From Anaerovibrio lipolyticus DSM 3074 (GTDB lineage: Bacteria > Bacillota > Negativicutes > Selenomonadales > Selenomonadaceae): DNA of 64,000 nt. Every line of letters starts with the position of its first letter. The stretch's first letter is position 1. This document shows positions 16,841-26,295 of the stretch, in pieces. The notes below the pieces were generated by a model. It saw only the letters and a list, made by a program, of their open reading frames with translations, was not told where the DNA came from and did no database searches. Both the position numbers and the translations under genes were made by a program. The stretch covers positions 61,600-125,599 of the forward strand of contig NZ_FQYW01000010.1 of NCBI RefSeq assembly GCF_900141865.1, given 5' to 3'.

Positions 16841-18082
16841 TTATTTAATAGCAGATACTTCTGGCAGGTTCTCCGCCCGAACCGGACTAAAATCCATTCC
16901 GACCTCAGCATCGGCACCAGGGTAATTTGCAGCCCTTACAGCAGCATCGTCATTGTTTCGCATTGCCCTTACGCCACGGGCCCGAACCTCCTCGGATGGA
17001 CCGATAATCTTGGCAATTTCAGCCTTATTTTCTTCCCACCGCTTATTTGATGCAGATACTTCCCCATTAATCTTCGTAGCCTGGGCCTCAAAATTAGGGG
17101 CACGGCGTTTCTTAACCTTTTCACCTCTGGCTGCCTTGGCCGCATCCTCCTTGGCCTGCTCTTCAGCATGCTTCTTGTAATCCTCCACCTTTTCCTGATG
17201 GTTAAGGGAGGTATAGTAGTCATCCATCATTTCATAGAAAATGGATTTACGCTCTGCAAGAAGGCTCTCCAAATGCTTTCCACCAACTGGAACCTTCAGC
17301 TCATCAAGGCCCTCACAGGATTCCTTCATAATCTTTTCGGCCTCTATAATCCAGTCCTTATTTATCTCCGGAATCTTCTTTTTCAGCTCGGCAAATTTGT
17401 CCTCTGTATTTTTTAGATTTGTACGAACCTTATCCACATAACGCTTCATGTCCCGGTCATTCTGTTTAACCAGGGCATCCACGAACTCGGCATAATTTAT
17501 AATGTCGTAAATCTGCCAGGTTTCATCATCAGTCTGACGCATCTTAAACTTCAAAACAAAGCTGTCACCATAATTTGGCTCAAATATTCTCACAGCCACT
17601 GTGGCTGTTTCCGGGGCCTTGGATTCTGAGCCCTCAGCTGCTTCCCCACCCTCATCAGCTTCAATGACAGGATCCTTGGAAACATATTCAATTTTTCTCA
17701 TGGACATGGTACGAAGACCAATTTTGTCCTGAAAGGCCGTTACCTGAGAAACATTCTCCTCCTTCGGCCACTTTTCATTTGCTACAAAATATAAAATATC
17801 TTCCTTGGTCTTTTCAACCAGACTGCCATCCAGAATCATCTGCTTATCCGGGCTGTCCGCATCTATCAGCTTGCTGAGATCATTGGCTCCTTTGTTTAAC
17901 ACGGCATCCAAATCGACATATTTCTGAAATTCCTCAGTATTATGACTAACTACAGCCTTCTGCAATGCATTCATAGAATATGCAGGTGTATGAACATAGT
18001 ATAGGAAATAAAAAGCAGCCGCAGCTCCAGCCAACAGTATTTCCAATAATATGCCAACTATAAGTGCGCCTTTATAATTCAT
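16841..18082 (-). CDS. Membrane-anchored hypothetical protein with DUF2939-like N-terminus
   Basis: A 413-residue protein with one N-terminal transmembrane helix (about residues 7-28, GALIVGILLEILLAGAAAAF). A segment follows that resembles DUF2939 (TPAYSMNALQKAVVSHNTEE then FQKYVDLDAVL). The rest, presumably outside the membrane, is highly charged and helical, with an Ala/Glu/Lys-rich stretch near residues 310-350 that looks like a coiled coil. The function is unknown. It is transcribed alone and diverges from nadE across a 240-bp gap in which I see no confident promoter. Confidence 0.75.
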   Translation of the reverse strand: MNYKGALIVGILLEILLAGAAAAFYFLYYVHTPAYSMNALQKAVVSHNTEEFQKYVDLDAVLNKGANDLSKLIDADSPDKQMILDGSLVEKTKEDILYFVANEKWPKEENVSQVTAFQDKIGLRTMSMRKIEYVSKDPVIEADEGGEAAEGSESKAPETATVAVRIFEPNYGDSFVLKFKMRQTDDETWQIYDIINYAEFVDALVKQNDRDMKRYVDKVRTNLKNTEDKFAELKKKIPEINKDWIIEAEKIMKESCEGLDELKVPVGGKHLESLLAERKSIFYEMMDDYYTSLNHQEKVEDYKKHAEEQAKEDAAKAARGEKVKKRRAPNFEAQATKINGEVSASNKRWEENKAEIAKIIGPSEEVRARGVRAMRNNDDAAVRAANYPGADAEVGMDFSPVRAENLPEVSAIK

Positions 18083-18323
18083 ATATCCACCACTTCTTCC
18101 AAATCCTTTTAGTGTCCAAAAAGCAAATCCTTTTGCCTTTCTATAATAAGTTAATTCTATTGTAACATACTTTAATATATTCTTAAATAAAACTACAGTA
18201 TCAGATATATACTAAATATTTGCTTAAAATCTGAAAAATCCTTCTTTTTCTGTTACAATATATTTATCAGAATAAGTTTATGGAAACATAAAAACATTTT
18301 ATGCAAAGGAGTGTGGGGTATTA

Positions 18324-20207
18324 ATGAAAATTGCATTAGCACAGCTTCGGATTATTCCTGGTCACCCTGATGAAAACACCAAAAAAATGTTGGAAATGAT
18401 ATGGGAAGCCAAAAGCAATTCGGCACATCTTATCATTTTCCCTGAGATGTCCATTCCAGGCTATCTGTTGGGAGATACCTGGGAACAAACTGCATTCATC
18501 AAGGATTGTGAGGAATGCGGCCAGGATATCATCGAAGCATCCAAGGACATGGCTATTATTTTTGGTAATGTTGCAGTGGATTGGAACAAGAAAAATACTG
18601 ATGGCCGTCCAAGAAAGTTCAATGCTCTCTTCACAGCATATCATGGCAAGCTGGTAGCACCGGATAATATGCCATATCCTTTTGTCATCAAAACACTGAT
18701 GCCAAATTATCGTGAATTTGATGATACTCGTCATTTTTATAGCTTAAAACAGCTGGCAGAGGAAAAAAATGTCAATGTAAATGATCTTATCTCTCCTGTT
18801 CGCCTGGATATAAATGGTAAGATGTATTCCATTGGTGGCTTCCTTTGTGAAGATGGCTGGAGTGATAATTACAACTACGCCCCTATTGATTTTCTCAAGG
18901 AAAAGGGCGTAGATTTCTTTGTAAATATTTCCTCCTCACCTTATACTGTTGGCAAAAATAAAAAGCGCAGCATGATTTTCAGCAAGGAGGCCAAGGATAA
19001 CGGCGCACCACTGATTTATGTAAACAATACAGGCATTCAAAATAACGGTAAGACTATTTATACCTTCGACGGCTCCAGCACAGTGTACAGCAGCAATGGC
19101 TATCCTGTAGTACGCATGGCGAAATACGTTGAAGGTATTAATTATGTGGAACTGGAAGAAATTAATAATATGCCTGAAGCCAAATGGCAGTCTAAGCCTG
19201 AAATTGCCAATATATTCAATTCCATCAAGTACGGCGTTCAATCCTTCCTAAAGGATATATACATGAACAAGGTGGTTATCGGCGTATCAGGCGGTATTGA
19301 CTCTGCTGTGGCGGCAGCCCTCTATACTCACATCCTCGGTGCTGAAAACGTACTTTTGGTCAACATGCCAAGTGTATTTAACTCGGAAACCACCAAGGGA
19401 CTTGCCCACAAGCTGGCAGAAAATCTTGGCTGTCACTACATGATAATGCCAATACAGGAATCTGTGGATCATACCATAAAACAACTGGAAACCATTCCTG
19501 TTACCTTTATGAAGGATAACTCAGTACAAAATTTAAAGGTCAGCTCCTTTGTGGCTGAAAATATTCAGGCCCGTGACCGTAGTGCCAGAATATTAGCTGG
19601 AATAGCTGCTGCTTTTGGTGGCGGATTTACATGCAATGCCAACAAAGCAGAAACCACCGTAGGCTACTCCACCCTTTACGGTGACCAGTCAGGATTCCTG
19701 TGTGCTTTGGCTGATCTCTGGAAATTTCAGGTATATGATTTGGCCCGCTACATGAATACAGAGGTATATGGCAGAGAGGTTATTCCGCAGGCTACCATCG
19801 ATATTGTTCCAAGTGCTGAGCTATCATCTGCACAGAATGTGGACGAGGGCAAGGGTGATCCGATAAAATATCCATACCATGACTATCTTTTCAGGAGCTT
19901 TGTTGAACGCTGGGAAAAGGCTACTCCTGCAGATATTATTCGCTGGTACCGTGATGGTATGCTGGAGGAAAAGCTGGGCTGTGAAAAGGGCATCGTAAAA
20001 AAATGCTTCCCTACCCACAAGGATTTCATCGAGGATCTGGAACGCTGGTGGAAGCAGTTCACCGGCATGGCTGTGGCCAAGCGTATTCAGGCCCCTCCTA
20101 TTATTGCCGTTAGCCGCAGGGCCTACGGCTTTGACCATAGGGAAGCTCAAAATGGAGTTTATTACACAAGACAGTATCGCCGAATTAAGGAAGAACTGTT
20201 AAAATAA
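18324..20207 (+). CDS. nadE: Glutamine-hydrolysing NAD+ synthase
   Basis: Final step of NAD synthesis: amidation of deamido-NAD using ammonia released from glutamine. Residues 1-290 are a nitrilase-type glutaminase with the expected triad Glu41 (FPEMSIPGY), Lys123 (VIKTLMPNY) and Cys175 (GGFLCEDGW). Residues about 305-627 are the ATP-dependent synthetase with PP-loop SGGIDS at 322-327. The 627-residue length is normal for the two-domain form. AAAGGAG precedes the ATG. It is monocistronic and followed by a strong terminator. Confidence 0.95.
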   Translation: MKIALAQLRIIPGHPDENTKKMLEMIWEAKSNSAHLIIFPEMSIPGYLLGDTWEQTAFIKDCEECGQDIIEASKDMAIIFGNVAVDWNKKNTDGRPRKFNALFTAYHGKLVAPDNMPYPFVIKTLMPNYREFDDTRHFYSLKQLAEEKNVNVNDLISPVRLDINGKMYSIGGFLCEDGWSDNYNYAPIDFLKEKGVDFFVNISSSPYTVGKNKKRSMIFSKEAKDNGAPLIYVNNTGIQNNGKTIYTFDGSSTVYSSNGYPVVRMAKYVEGINYVELEEINNMPEAKWQSKPEIANIFNSIKYGVQSFLKDIYMNKVVIGVSGGIDSAVAAALYTHILGAENVLLVNMPSVFNSETTKGLAHKLAENLGCHYMIMPIQESVDHTIKQLETIPVTFMKDNSVQNLKVSSFVAENIQARDRSARILAGIAAAFGGGFTCNANKAETTVGYSTLYGDQSGFLCALADLWKFQVYDLARYMNTEVYGREVIPQATIDIVPSAELSSAQNVDEGKGDPIKYPYHDYLFRSFVERWEKATPADIIRWYRDGMLEEKLGCEKGIVKKCFPTHKDFIEDLERWWKQFTGMAVAKRIQAPPIIAVSRRAYGFDHREAQNGVYYTRQYRRIKEELLK

Positions 20208-20236
20208 TCATCATTTTATACATCTAATGATACTTA

Positions 20237-20281
20237 AAACGCACTGATAGCTGATTCAGCCACCAGTGCGTTTACTTTTTT
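20237..20281 (+). terminator. Terminator of nadE
   Basis: ACGCACTG and CAGTGCGT pair across a loop containing a smaller AGCTGATTCAGC stem, followed by TTTACTTTTTT. Confidence 0.85.
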
Positions 20282-20303
20282 ATGGTATACGTCTATTTAA
20301 TTT

Positions 20304-21326
20304 TTATGGCACTCTAACCATATCTGCATCAATTTCCGTCAGGGAGAAGGCACCGCACATACTCATGGTATCCTCTAGCTCCCCTGTAATTTTATCAATA
20401 TAAGCCTTTACCCCTTCTTCACCACCGCCATATACGGCAGTTACAAACGGACGGGCTATTATTACAGCATCAGCACCCATGGCCAGTGCCTTAAACACAT
20501 CAGTACCAGTACGAATACCGCCATCTACAAGAATCTTGACCCCTGAACCCTTAAGAGCCTCCACAATCTCCGGCAGCACCTCAGCTGTGGCTGGACACTG
20601 GTCCAGAACTCTGCCGCCGTGGTTAGACACTACAATGCCAGCAGCTCCAGCCTCCTTCGCCTTCAAGGCACCCTTGACAGTCATAATCCCTTTTACAATA
20701 AATGGACGTCCTGCAGCTTCAACAATGGCCTTCAGCTCAGCTGTACTCTTTGGTCCTGCTGGTGGATTCATCCCCTTAAGGAATGGCAAACCGGCAGCGT
20801 CCACATCCATTGCTACAGCAAAGGCATCAGATTCCTTTACCAAAGCCATCTTTTCTTTTATGGTATCAATATTCCAAGGCTTCACCGTTGGCACAGCCAT
20901 TCCCTTATTAGCTGCTATAGCCTTGGTGGCCGCCTGCATAACCCCGGCATCCACGCCGTCACCAGTAAAGGCAGCAATACCATTTTCCGCACAAGCCTTT
21001 ACCAGTACCTCATTATAGCTTACATCATTGTACTTATCACTATAATGAAGCGTTACTGCGCCTACAGGTCCTGCAAAAAACGGTGCCTTAAATTTCTTTC
21101 CAAAAAGGCTCAGAGAAGTATCTACAGCCTTCCCCTGACATAAGGTATCCATATTTATGCGGATTTCCTGCCATTTGTCATAATTGCGGATAGCAGTATC
21201 TCCCACGCCCTTGGCGCCGGGACCTGGCATAACATTTCTGCAGGCACGTCCGTTGCACACGGGACAGGCATGGCACTTATCCCCAATACATTCCTTGGCC
21301 TTGGAAATAACCTCTGAAAAATTCAT
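20304..21326 (-). CDS. FMN-dependent alpha-hydroxy-acid dehydrogenase family protein with N-terminal Cys cluster
   Basis: A 340-residue member of the FMN-dependent alpha-hydroxy-acid oxidising family (lactate or glycolate oxidase relatives). The TIM-barrel motifs are present: VSNHGGRVLDQCPAT with the catalytic His, ILVDGGIRTGTDVFKALAMG for FMN phosphate. Before the barrel lies a cysteine-rich segment (Cys at 13, 18, 21, 24 and 29: CIGDKCHACPVCNGRAC), which is not part of the classic oxidase and may bind a metal or Fe-S cluster. The start at 21326 is set by AAGGAGG; the frame opens eight codons earlier. In an anaerobe a dehydrogenase role is more likely than an O2-using oxidase. Substrate unknown. 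Confidence 0.85.
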   Translation of the reverse strand: MNFSEVISKAKECIGDKCHACPVCNGRACRNVMPGPGAKGVGDTAIRNYDKWQEIRINMDTLCQGKAVDTSLSLFGKKFKAPFFAGPVGAVTLHYSDKYNDVSYNEVLVKACAENGIAAFTGDGVDAGVMQAATKAIAANKGMAVPTVKPWNIDTIKEKMALVKESDAFAVAMDVDAAGLPFLKGMNPPAGPKSTAELKAIVEAAGRPFIVKGIMTVKGALKAKEAGAAGIVVSNHGGRVLDQCPATAEVLPEIVEALKGSGVKILVDGGIRTGTDVFKALAMGADAVIIARPFVTAVYGGGEEGVKAYIDKITGELEDTMSMCGAFSLTEIDADMVRVP

Positions 21327-21444
21327 AACAAACCTCCTTATACTACACAAAACTCTCTTTGTATATTATAATATCCGAAGCAACGTATAATAAAGGAAAA
21401 AATACTTAATTTTTAAATAATTGCGACAATTTTAAGGAGTATAT

Positions 21445-22539
21445 ATGACTACTAATGATAAAGAAAATCTTGTAAAACAGGAGGCTCCACAGGAGAGCCA
21501 GACTCCCCATAAGCGACGTGTCCGCTACAGTGGCAAATACCCTAAAAAATTCTCCGAAAAATACAAGGAGCTGAATCCAGACAAATATGGCGACCAAATA
21601 AAGCATGTTATGGCCAAGGGCAACACTCCTGCTGGTATGCATATTCCTATTATGGTAAAGGAAATACTTGAGGTGCTGAACATAAAGCCCGGAGAGCAGG
21701 GCTTTGATGGTACACTGGGGTACGGTGGCCATACACGAGCCATGCTGGAAAAGCTGCAGGGCAAGGGGCATCTATATAGCGGTGACATTGACAGTATTGA
21801 GGAAGCCAAAACAGAAGCCCGCCTTAGAAAGGATGGTTTTGGGAAAGATATATGGACCCCAAGGCTGATGAACTTCTGTGAAATAGATAAGCTGGCCCAG
21901 GAGGTAGGAGGCTTTGATTTCGTCCTTGCTGACCTGGGTGTTTCCTCCATGCAGATAGATAACCCAGAACGTGGCTTTACCTATAAAGCAGATGGTCCTC
22001 TAGATCTCAGACTCGATTCAAAATCCGGAATTTCTGCTGCAGAACGCCTTAAGGAAGTGGACAGAGACGAGCTGGCAGGAATGTTTATTGAAAACTCTGA
22101 TGAGCCCTACGCTGAGGAAATTGCCCGCCAGATTTGCAACGATTTAAAACGGGGCATCAAAATCGAAACCACTGTTGCCCTTCATCAGGAAATCATCAAG
22201 GCGCTGCAAAAGGTGAAGCTGTCCAAAGAAGAAAGGGACATGGCCATTAAGAAATCCTCTGCCAGAGTTTTTCAGGCCCTGCGTATAGATGTAAACCACG
22301 AATTTGAGGTTCTCTATGAGTTTATGGAAAAGCTGCCCGATGCCTTAAGAGATGGAGGCAGAGCAGCTATCCTTACTTTCCATTCCGGTGAGGACCGTAT
22401 TGTGAAAAAAACCTTCCAGGCCTTAAAAAGAGCTGGAATTTACAGTGATATTTCCACAGAGGTTATCAGACCCAGCAAGGAAGAATGCTATAATAACAGC
22501 CGAGCCCATTCCACCAAGCTGCGCTGGGCAGTCAAATAA
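21445..22539 (+). CDS. rsmH: RsmH-family 16S rRNA (cytosine-N4)-methyltransferase
   Basis: SAM-dependent methyltransferase of the MraW/RsmH family, which methylates N4 of C1402 in 16S rRNA. The family start (GMHIPIMVKEIL at 64-75) is preceded by about 60 extra, very basic residues (KRRVRYSGKYPKKFSEKY). The SAM motif reads DGTLGYGGHT at 88-97; the later ARVFQALRIDVNHE and TFHSGEDRIVK are typical. It lies outside the usual cell-division (mra/ftsI) cluster, so it may be a paralogue with another target rather than the main RsmH. AAGGAG precedes the ATG. Confidence 0.85.
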   Translation: MTTNDKENLVKQEAPQESQTPHKRRVRYSGKYPKKFSEKYKELNPDKYGDQIKHVMAKGNTPAGMHIPIMVKEILEVLNIKPGEQGFDGTLGYGGHTRAMLEKLQGKGHLYSGDIDSIEEAKTEARLRKDGFGKDIWTPRLMNFCEIDKLAQEVGGFDFVLADLGVSSMQIDNPERGFTYKADGPLDLRLDSKSGISAAERLKEVDRDELAGMFIENSDEPYAEEIARQICNDLKRGIKIETTVALHQEIIKALQKVKLSKEERDMAIKKSSARVFQALRIDVNHEFEVLYEFMEKLPDALRDGGRAAILTFHSGEDRIVKKTFQALKRAGIYSDISTEVIRPSKEECYNNSRAHSTKLRWAVK

Positions 22540-22570
22540 ATTCATATTTAAGCGTATATCAAGGCATCAG

Positions 22571-22610
22571 AAAAGGACTGCTCCAGCAACGGAACAGTCC
22601 AATTTATTTT
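22571..22610. terminator. Bidirectional terminator between rsmH and scpB
   Basis: GGACTGCTCC and GGAACAGTCC form a stem with a six-base loop between two convergent genes; A- and T-rich sequence flanks both sides. Confidence 0.8.
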
Positions 22611-22611
22611 A

Positions 22612-23172
22612 TCACTGATTTTCATCTATAAGAGTAAGCTGCTCTATTTCCTTGTCATCAATTTCCACTGTAGGAAGATCAGGCAAATCCGTCAGCTCAT
22701 TTAGGCCAAAGCACTTGAGGAAATTATCAGTGGTACCGTAAAGTATCGGCCTTCCCAAAACATCCTTACGCCCCAGCTCCCGCACCAGCTCCAGCTCTAT
22801 GAGCTTAGCCAGCACCTTTTCAATATGCACACCGCGGATGTGCTCAACCTCCTGTTTGGTAATTGGCTGTTTAAAGGCGATGATGGACAGGGTTTCCATA
22901 GCTGCAGCAGATAGCTTCTTTTCCTTGGTTTCCGTCAGCTTTTCCACATAGTTAAACAGCTCCTGACGGGTGGCCAGCTGCCAACCACCGGCAACATGCT
23001 GAACCATAATACCGCTGCCCCGCTCATCAAGAGACTTCTGCAGGGCCTCAACCAACTCATCAAGGCTCTCCATATCTATTCCAAAAATCTCCATCAGCTG
23101 CTGTGCTGACACCGGATCTCCACTGGCAAACAGCACAGCCTCCAGAGCTCCAGTCAGTTCACCCATAAACAT
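22612..23172 (-). CDS. scpB: Segregation and condensation protein B
   Basis: Kleisin-associated subunit of the Smc-ScpA-ScpB condensin complex, which organises and segregates chromosomes. The 186-residue protein has tandem winged-helix domains; visible landmarks are LEAVLFASGDPVS near the start and AMETLSIIAFKQPITKQEVE with IRGV in the second domain. The start codon overlaps the ScpA stop (TAATG), so the two subunits are translationally coupled. Confidence 0.95.
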   Translation of the reverse strand: MFMGELTGALEAVLFASGDPVSAQQLMEIFGIDMESLDELVEALQKSLDERGSGIMVQHVAGGWQLATRQELFNYVEKLTETKEKKLSAAAMETLSIIAFKQPITKQEVEHIRGVHIEKVLAKLIELELVRELGRKDVLGRPILYGTTDNFLKCFGLNELTDLPDLPTVEIDDKEIEQLTLIDENQ

Positions 23173-23903
23173 TAATCTTCACCAACTCTAACTTCAATAA
23201 AAATCTCAGAAAACCTATCCACCTGATACACTCTGATGCTCTTTAACTTTATGAGCTCCAGCATAGCCAAAAAGGTCGTAATCAGCTCAGAACGGTTTCC
23301 TGTATGAAATGCATCCTCAAAGGAAATTTTGCCACCACTTTTATTTAATAGTGACAATAAAAGCTCCATTTTATCGGAAATGGTAAATTCCTCAGGCTCC
23401 ACCAAGGCATCGGGAATCTTTAATTCCTTGTGCATGGCAAGAACGTTGCTGAAGGCCCTCACCAAATCCTGCATTGACATATTATCAGGCGGCAGATGAT
23501 GTACCGGCAGCTCCATGGGAGCTCTGGTTACATACTTTTCCTGCATATCCTGCATATCAAGAAGTACAGTGCTGACTTCCTTATATCTTCTGTACTCCAA
23601 AATGCGGTCAATAAGCTCCTGCCGGGGGTCAATATCCTCAGTCTCCTCCGCCTCCTTGGATTTAGGTGGCTTTGGCAGCATCATACGGGATTTTATTTGC
23701 AACAGCGTGGCCGCCATCAGCAGAAACTCACTGGCAATTTCCAAATTAAACTCACGGAACTGATCAAGATAATCAATGTACTGTTCCGTGAGCTCTGCTA
23801 TTGGAATATCATAAATATCTATTTTATTCTTTTCAATGAGGTGCATTAGAAGCTCCATGGGACCTTCAAAGCTCTCAAGCCGTACTGAATATTTTTCAGT
23901 CAA
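23172..23903 (-). CDS. scpA: Segregation and condensation protein A (kleisin)
   Basis: Kleisin that bridges the Smc heads. 243 residues. It opens with YSVRLESFEGPMELLMHLIE followed by KIDIYDIPIAELTEQYIDYL, the standard ScpA N-terminus, and ends in a winged-helix region (IKLKSIRVYQVDRFSEIFI). The start appears to be a TTG codon at 23903; no ATG lies upstream in frame. It begins 7 nt after the trpS stop and overlaps scpB, so it sits in one leftward operon with trpS. Confidence 0.93.
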   Translation of the reverse strand: MTEKYSVRLESFEGPMELLMHLIEKNKIDIYDIPIAELTEQYIDYLDQFREFNLEIASEFLLMAATLLQIKSRMMLPKPPKSKEAEETEDIDPRQELIDRILEYRRYKEVSTVLLDMQDMQEKYVTRAPMELPVHHLPPDNMSMQDLVRAFSNVLAMHKELKIPDALVEPEEFTISDKMELLLSLLNKSGGKISFEDAFHTGNRSELITTFLAMLELIKLKSIRVYQVDRFSEIFIEVRVGED

Positions 23904-23910
23904 ATCAAAA

Positions 23911-25008
23911 TCAATCCTTATTTGCCTGATACTTTGCAGCCTGGGCCTTAATCAGCTCCTCGTCAGAGAAGTAATTAATTTTCATGGCATTACGTACATC
24001 CTGCAGGGTGTTCTCAGCCACACGTCTGGCCTCTTCGCTACCCTTTTTCAAAATTTCATATACGCCGGCAATATCCTTTTCGTATTCCTTACGACGGGCA
24101 CGAATAGGCTCCAGCTCCTCCTGAAGGATACTGTTCAGGAACTTCTTGATTTTTACATCCCCAAGACCACCACGGGTGTAGTGCTCCTTAAGGGCATCCA
24201 GATTCTCATACTCTGGGAGATACTTCTCAAAGTGCTCCGGCTTGCTGAAGGCATCAAGATAAGTAAATACAGCATTCCCCTCCACATGGCCTGGGTCAGA
24301 AACCTTAATATGGGTAGGGTCAGTGTACATATCCATAACCTTCTTGCGGACGGTTTCCGCATCATCGGAAAGATAGATGCAGTTGCCAATGGACTTGGAC
24401 ATCTTGGCCTTGCCATCAGTACCAGGGAGGCGACGGCAGGTCTCATTTTCCGGCAGCATAATATCCGGCTCCACCAAAGCCTCACCGCCATAAATCATGT
24501 TGAAGCGGCGAACGATTTCCTTACACTGCTCCAGCATAGGCAGCTGATCCTCACCTACTGGAACCAGAGTTGCCTTAAAAGCAGTAATATCAGAGGCCTG
24601 GCTGATAGGATAAGTAAAGAATCCCACAGGAATACTCTTTTCAAAATTCTTCTGCTGAATCTCGGCCTTAACGGTAGGATTTCTCTCCACACGGGCAACA
24701 GAAACAAGATTCATATAGTAGGTGGTAAGCTCAGTGAGCTGTGGCACCTGGGACTGAATGAACAAAGTGGATTTAGCTGGGTCAAGACCTACAGAAAGGT
24801 AGTCCAGAGCAACCTCCAGGATGTTCTGACGAACCTTCTCAGGATTCTCGAAGTTATCAGTCAAGGCCTGAACATCAGCAATCATAATGTAGATCTTATC
24901 AAACTCCCCGGAATTCTGCAGCTCAACTCTGCGCTTCAGAGAACCTACATAATGACCTATGTGAAGTCTGCCAGTTGGTCTGTCACCAGTTAAAATAATC
25001 TTTTCCAT
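23911..25008 (-). CDS. trpS: Tryptophanyl-tRNA synthetase
   Basis: Class I aminoacyl-tRNA synthetase charging tRNA-Trp. The HIGH motif appears as [10 protein letters not shown] near residue 16 and KMSKSIGN near residue 200. At 365 residues it is somewhat longer than the common 330-residue form, as in some Firmicute enzymes. It lies between a site-2-protease gene and scpA, all leftward. Confidence 0.96.
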   Translation of the reverse strand: MEKIILTGDRPTGRLHIGHYVGSLKRRVELQNSGEFDKIYIMIADVQALTDNFENPEKVRQNILEVALDYLSVGLDPAKSTLFIQSQVPQLTELTTYYMNLVSVARVERNPTVKAEIQQKNFEKSIPVGFFTYPISQASDITAFKATLVPVGEDQLPMLEQCKEIVRRFNMIYGGEALVEPDIMLPENETCRRLPGTDGKAKMSKSIGNCIYLSDDAETVRKKVMDMYTDPTHIKVSDPGHVEGNAVFTYLDAFSKPEHFEKYLPEYENLDALKEHYTRGGLGDVKIKKFLNSILQEELEPIRARRKEYEKDIAGVYEILKKGSEEARRVAENTLQDVRNAMKINYFSDEELIKAQAAKYQANKD

Positions 25009-25055
25009 TTTTTATTGAAACCCCTCTCAGTTTTTTAATTCATTTATGCTTCCTT

Positions 25056-25682
25056 TTACAGGATTACACTCAATATAGTCTCAAAGATATGCAAAATCAG
25101 ACTTGATAATGGCACAAGAATGCTGCTAAGAACAGGTGTCATAATCAAAATAATAAGGATGATAAAGCTATATCTTTCAATTCCCATGTACTTGTAAGCC
25201 AGCTCACCCGGCAAAAACTCCAGCAAAATTTTGGAGCCATCCAGAGGTGGCAAAGGAATGAGATTGAAAATACCAAAGTTGATATTAAAGAGAACAATCA
25301 TGGACAAAACTGTCTTTATACCCACGGTATTTAACATGCCCATCTTAAACAACACCATCATTATAAACAGGGTAACAAAGGCGGTTAAAAAGTTGGCAGC
25401 AGGGCCAGCAAGAGCCACCAAAATATTGCCCTTCTTCATATCCTTAAAATTTCTAGGATTAACCATTACTGGCTTAGCCCAGCCAAAACGGCAAACCAAA
25501 AGCATCAGTAAACCAATAGGGTCAATATGGGCCATTGGATTTAATGTAAGACGGCCAGTGAGCTTTGGTGTAAAATCTCCCATGGCCACAGCCACCCGGG
25601 CATGGGCATATTCATGGAGAACAAGGGCCAAAAGCAAACCAGGCAATCCCGCAATAATACTCATTAAACTAAAATCAAACAT
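25056..25682 (-). CDS. Site-2-protease-like membrane metallopeptidase (M50)
   Basis: Small integral-membrane zinc protease of the M50B type often found beside trpS and scpA in Firmicutes. The zinc motif HEYAH (HExxH) lies at about residues 23-27 within the first helix, and the second metal site NLIPLPPLDGSKIL is in the last third. The 208 residues contain four or five hydrophobic helices and no PDZ domain. GGAGG precedes the ATG. Substrate unknown. Confidence 0.9.
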   Translation of the reverse strand: MFDFSLMSIIAGLPGLLLALVLHEYAHARVAVAMGDFTPKLTGRLTLNPMAHIDPIGLLMLLVCRFGWAKPVMVNPRNFKDMKKGNILVALAGPAANFLTAFVTLFIMMVLFKMGMLNTVGIKTVLSMIVLFNINFGIFNLIPLPPLDGSKILLEFLPGELAYKYMGIERYSFIILIILIMTPVLSSILVPLSSLILHIFETILSVIL

Positions 25683-25693
25683 AAAGCCTCCAA

Positions 25694-26239
25694 CTATTTG
25701 TTCAAAATGCGGTCCAGCATTAAAATGGCAGTTACGGACTTGGCATCATTTATGCGGCCATCCTCCACCATTGCCACTGCTTCACTGAGGGGCAGCTTCA
25801 CCACATTAATAAATTCATCCTCATCAGTGTGCTGCTTTCCTGGCTCAAGGCCCTGGGCAGCATAGGTATAAATAACCTCATTGCAGAAGCCCACACAGGT
25901 GGCCAGCTTAGTAAGGAATTTATACTCCTTGGCGGTATAGCCGGTTTCCTCGCTAAGCTCACGCTTGGCACACTCCAAAGGGTCCTCTCCTGGCATATCC
26001 AGCTTCCCCGCCGGAATCTCCAAAGTTACCTCATCAATAGGATAACGATACTGTCTTACGAGAATAACCTGACCATCCTCCGTAACGGGAATAACAGCTG
26101 CAGCTCCCGGATGCTTGATCCACTCACGGTAGGCAGTGCCCCCATTTGGCAGCTTCACCTTATCCTTCCTAACATGGAGCAAATTACCATCAAATATATT
26201 CTCACTGGATTCCTTTATTTCAATCAAGTCTTCGTACAT
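25694..26239 (-). CDS. nudF: NUDIX hydrolase, ADP-ribose pyrophosphatase type
   Basis: Hydrolyses ADP-ribose to AMP and ribose 5-phosphate. The Nudix box is complete (GEDPLECAKRELSEETGY within residues about 93-115), preceded by VILVRQYRYPIDEVTLEIPA, the signature of the ADP-ribose subgroup. The ATG at 26239 (MYEDLIEIKES) is chosen since GGAGG sits 5 nt upstream; a TTG four codons earlier is the only alternative. 181 residues. Confidence 0.9.
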   Translation of the reverse strand: MYEDLIEIKESSENIFDGNLLHVRKDKVKLPNGGTAYREWIKHPGAAAVIPVTEDGQVILVRQYRYPIDEVTLEIPAGKLDMPGEDPLECAKRELSEETGYTAKEYKFLTKLATCVGFCNEVIYTYAAQGLEPGKQHTDEDEFINVVKLPLSEAVAMVEDGRINDAKSVTAILMLDRILNK

Positions 26240-26295
26240 AGAAGCCTCCAAACAAATATTTTAGTATAAAACTCTGCTTAAGTCCATAATATCAA

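Noticed and set aside
18083..18323. Possible regulatory RNA in the gap between the DUF2939-like gene and nadE
   Set aside because: The gap is AT-rich and shows no stable hairpin or known motif to my reading; it probably holds only divergent promoters.
23836..24993. Rightward 385-codon frame antisense to trpS
   Set aside because: The leftward frame encodes tryptophanyl-tRNA synthetase with HIGH and KMSKS motifs; no ribosome site serves the antisense frame.
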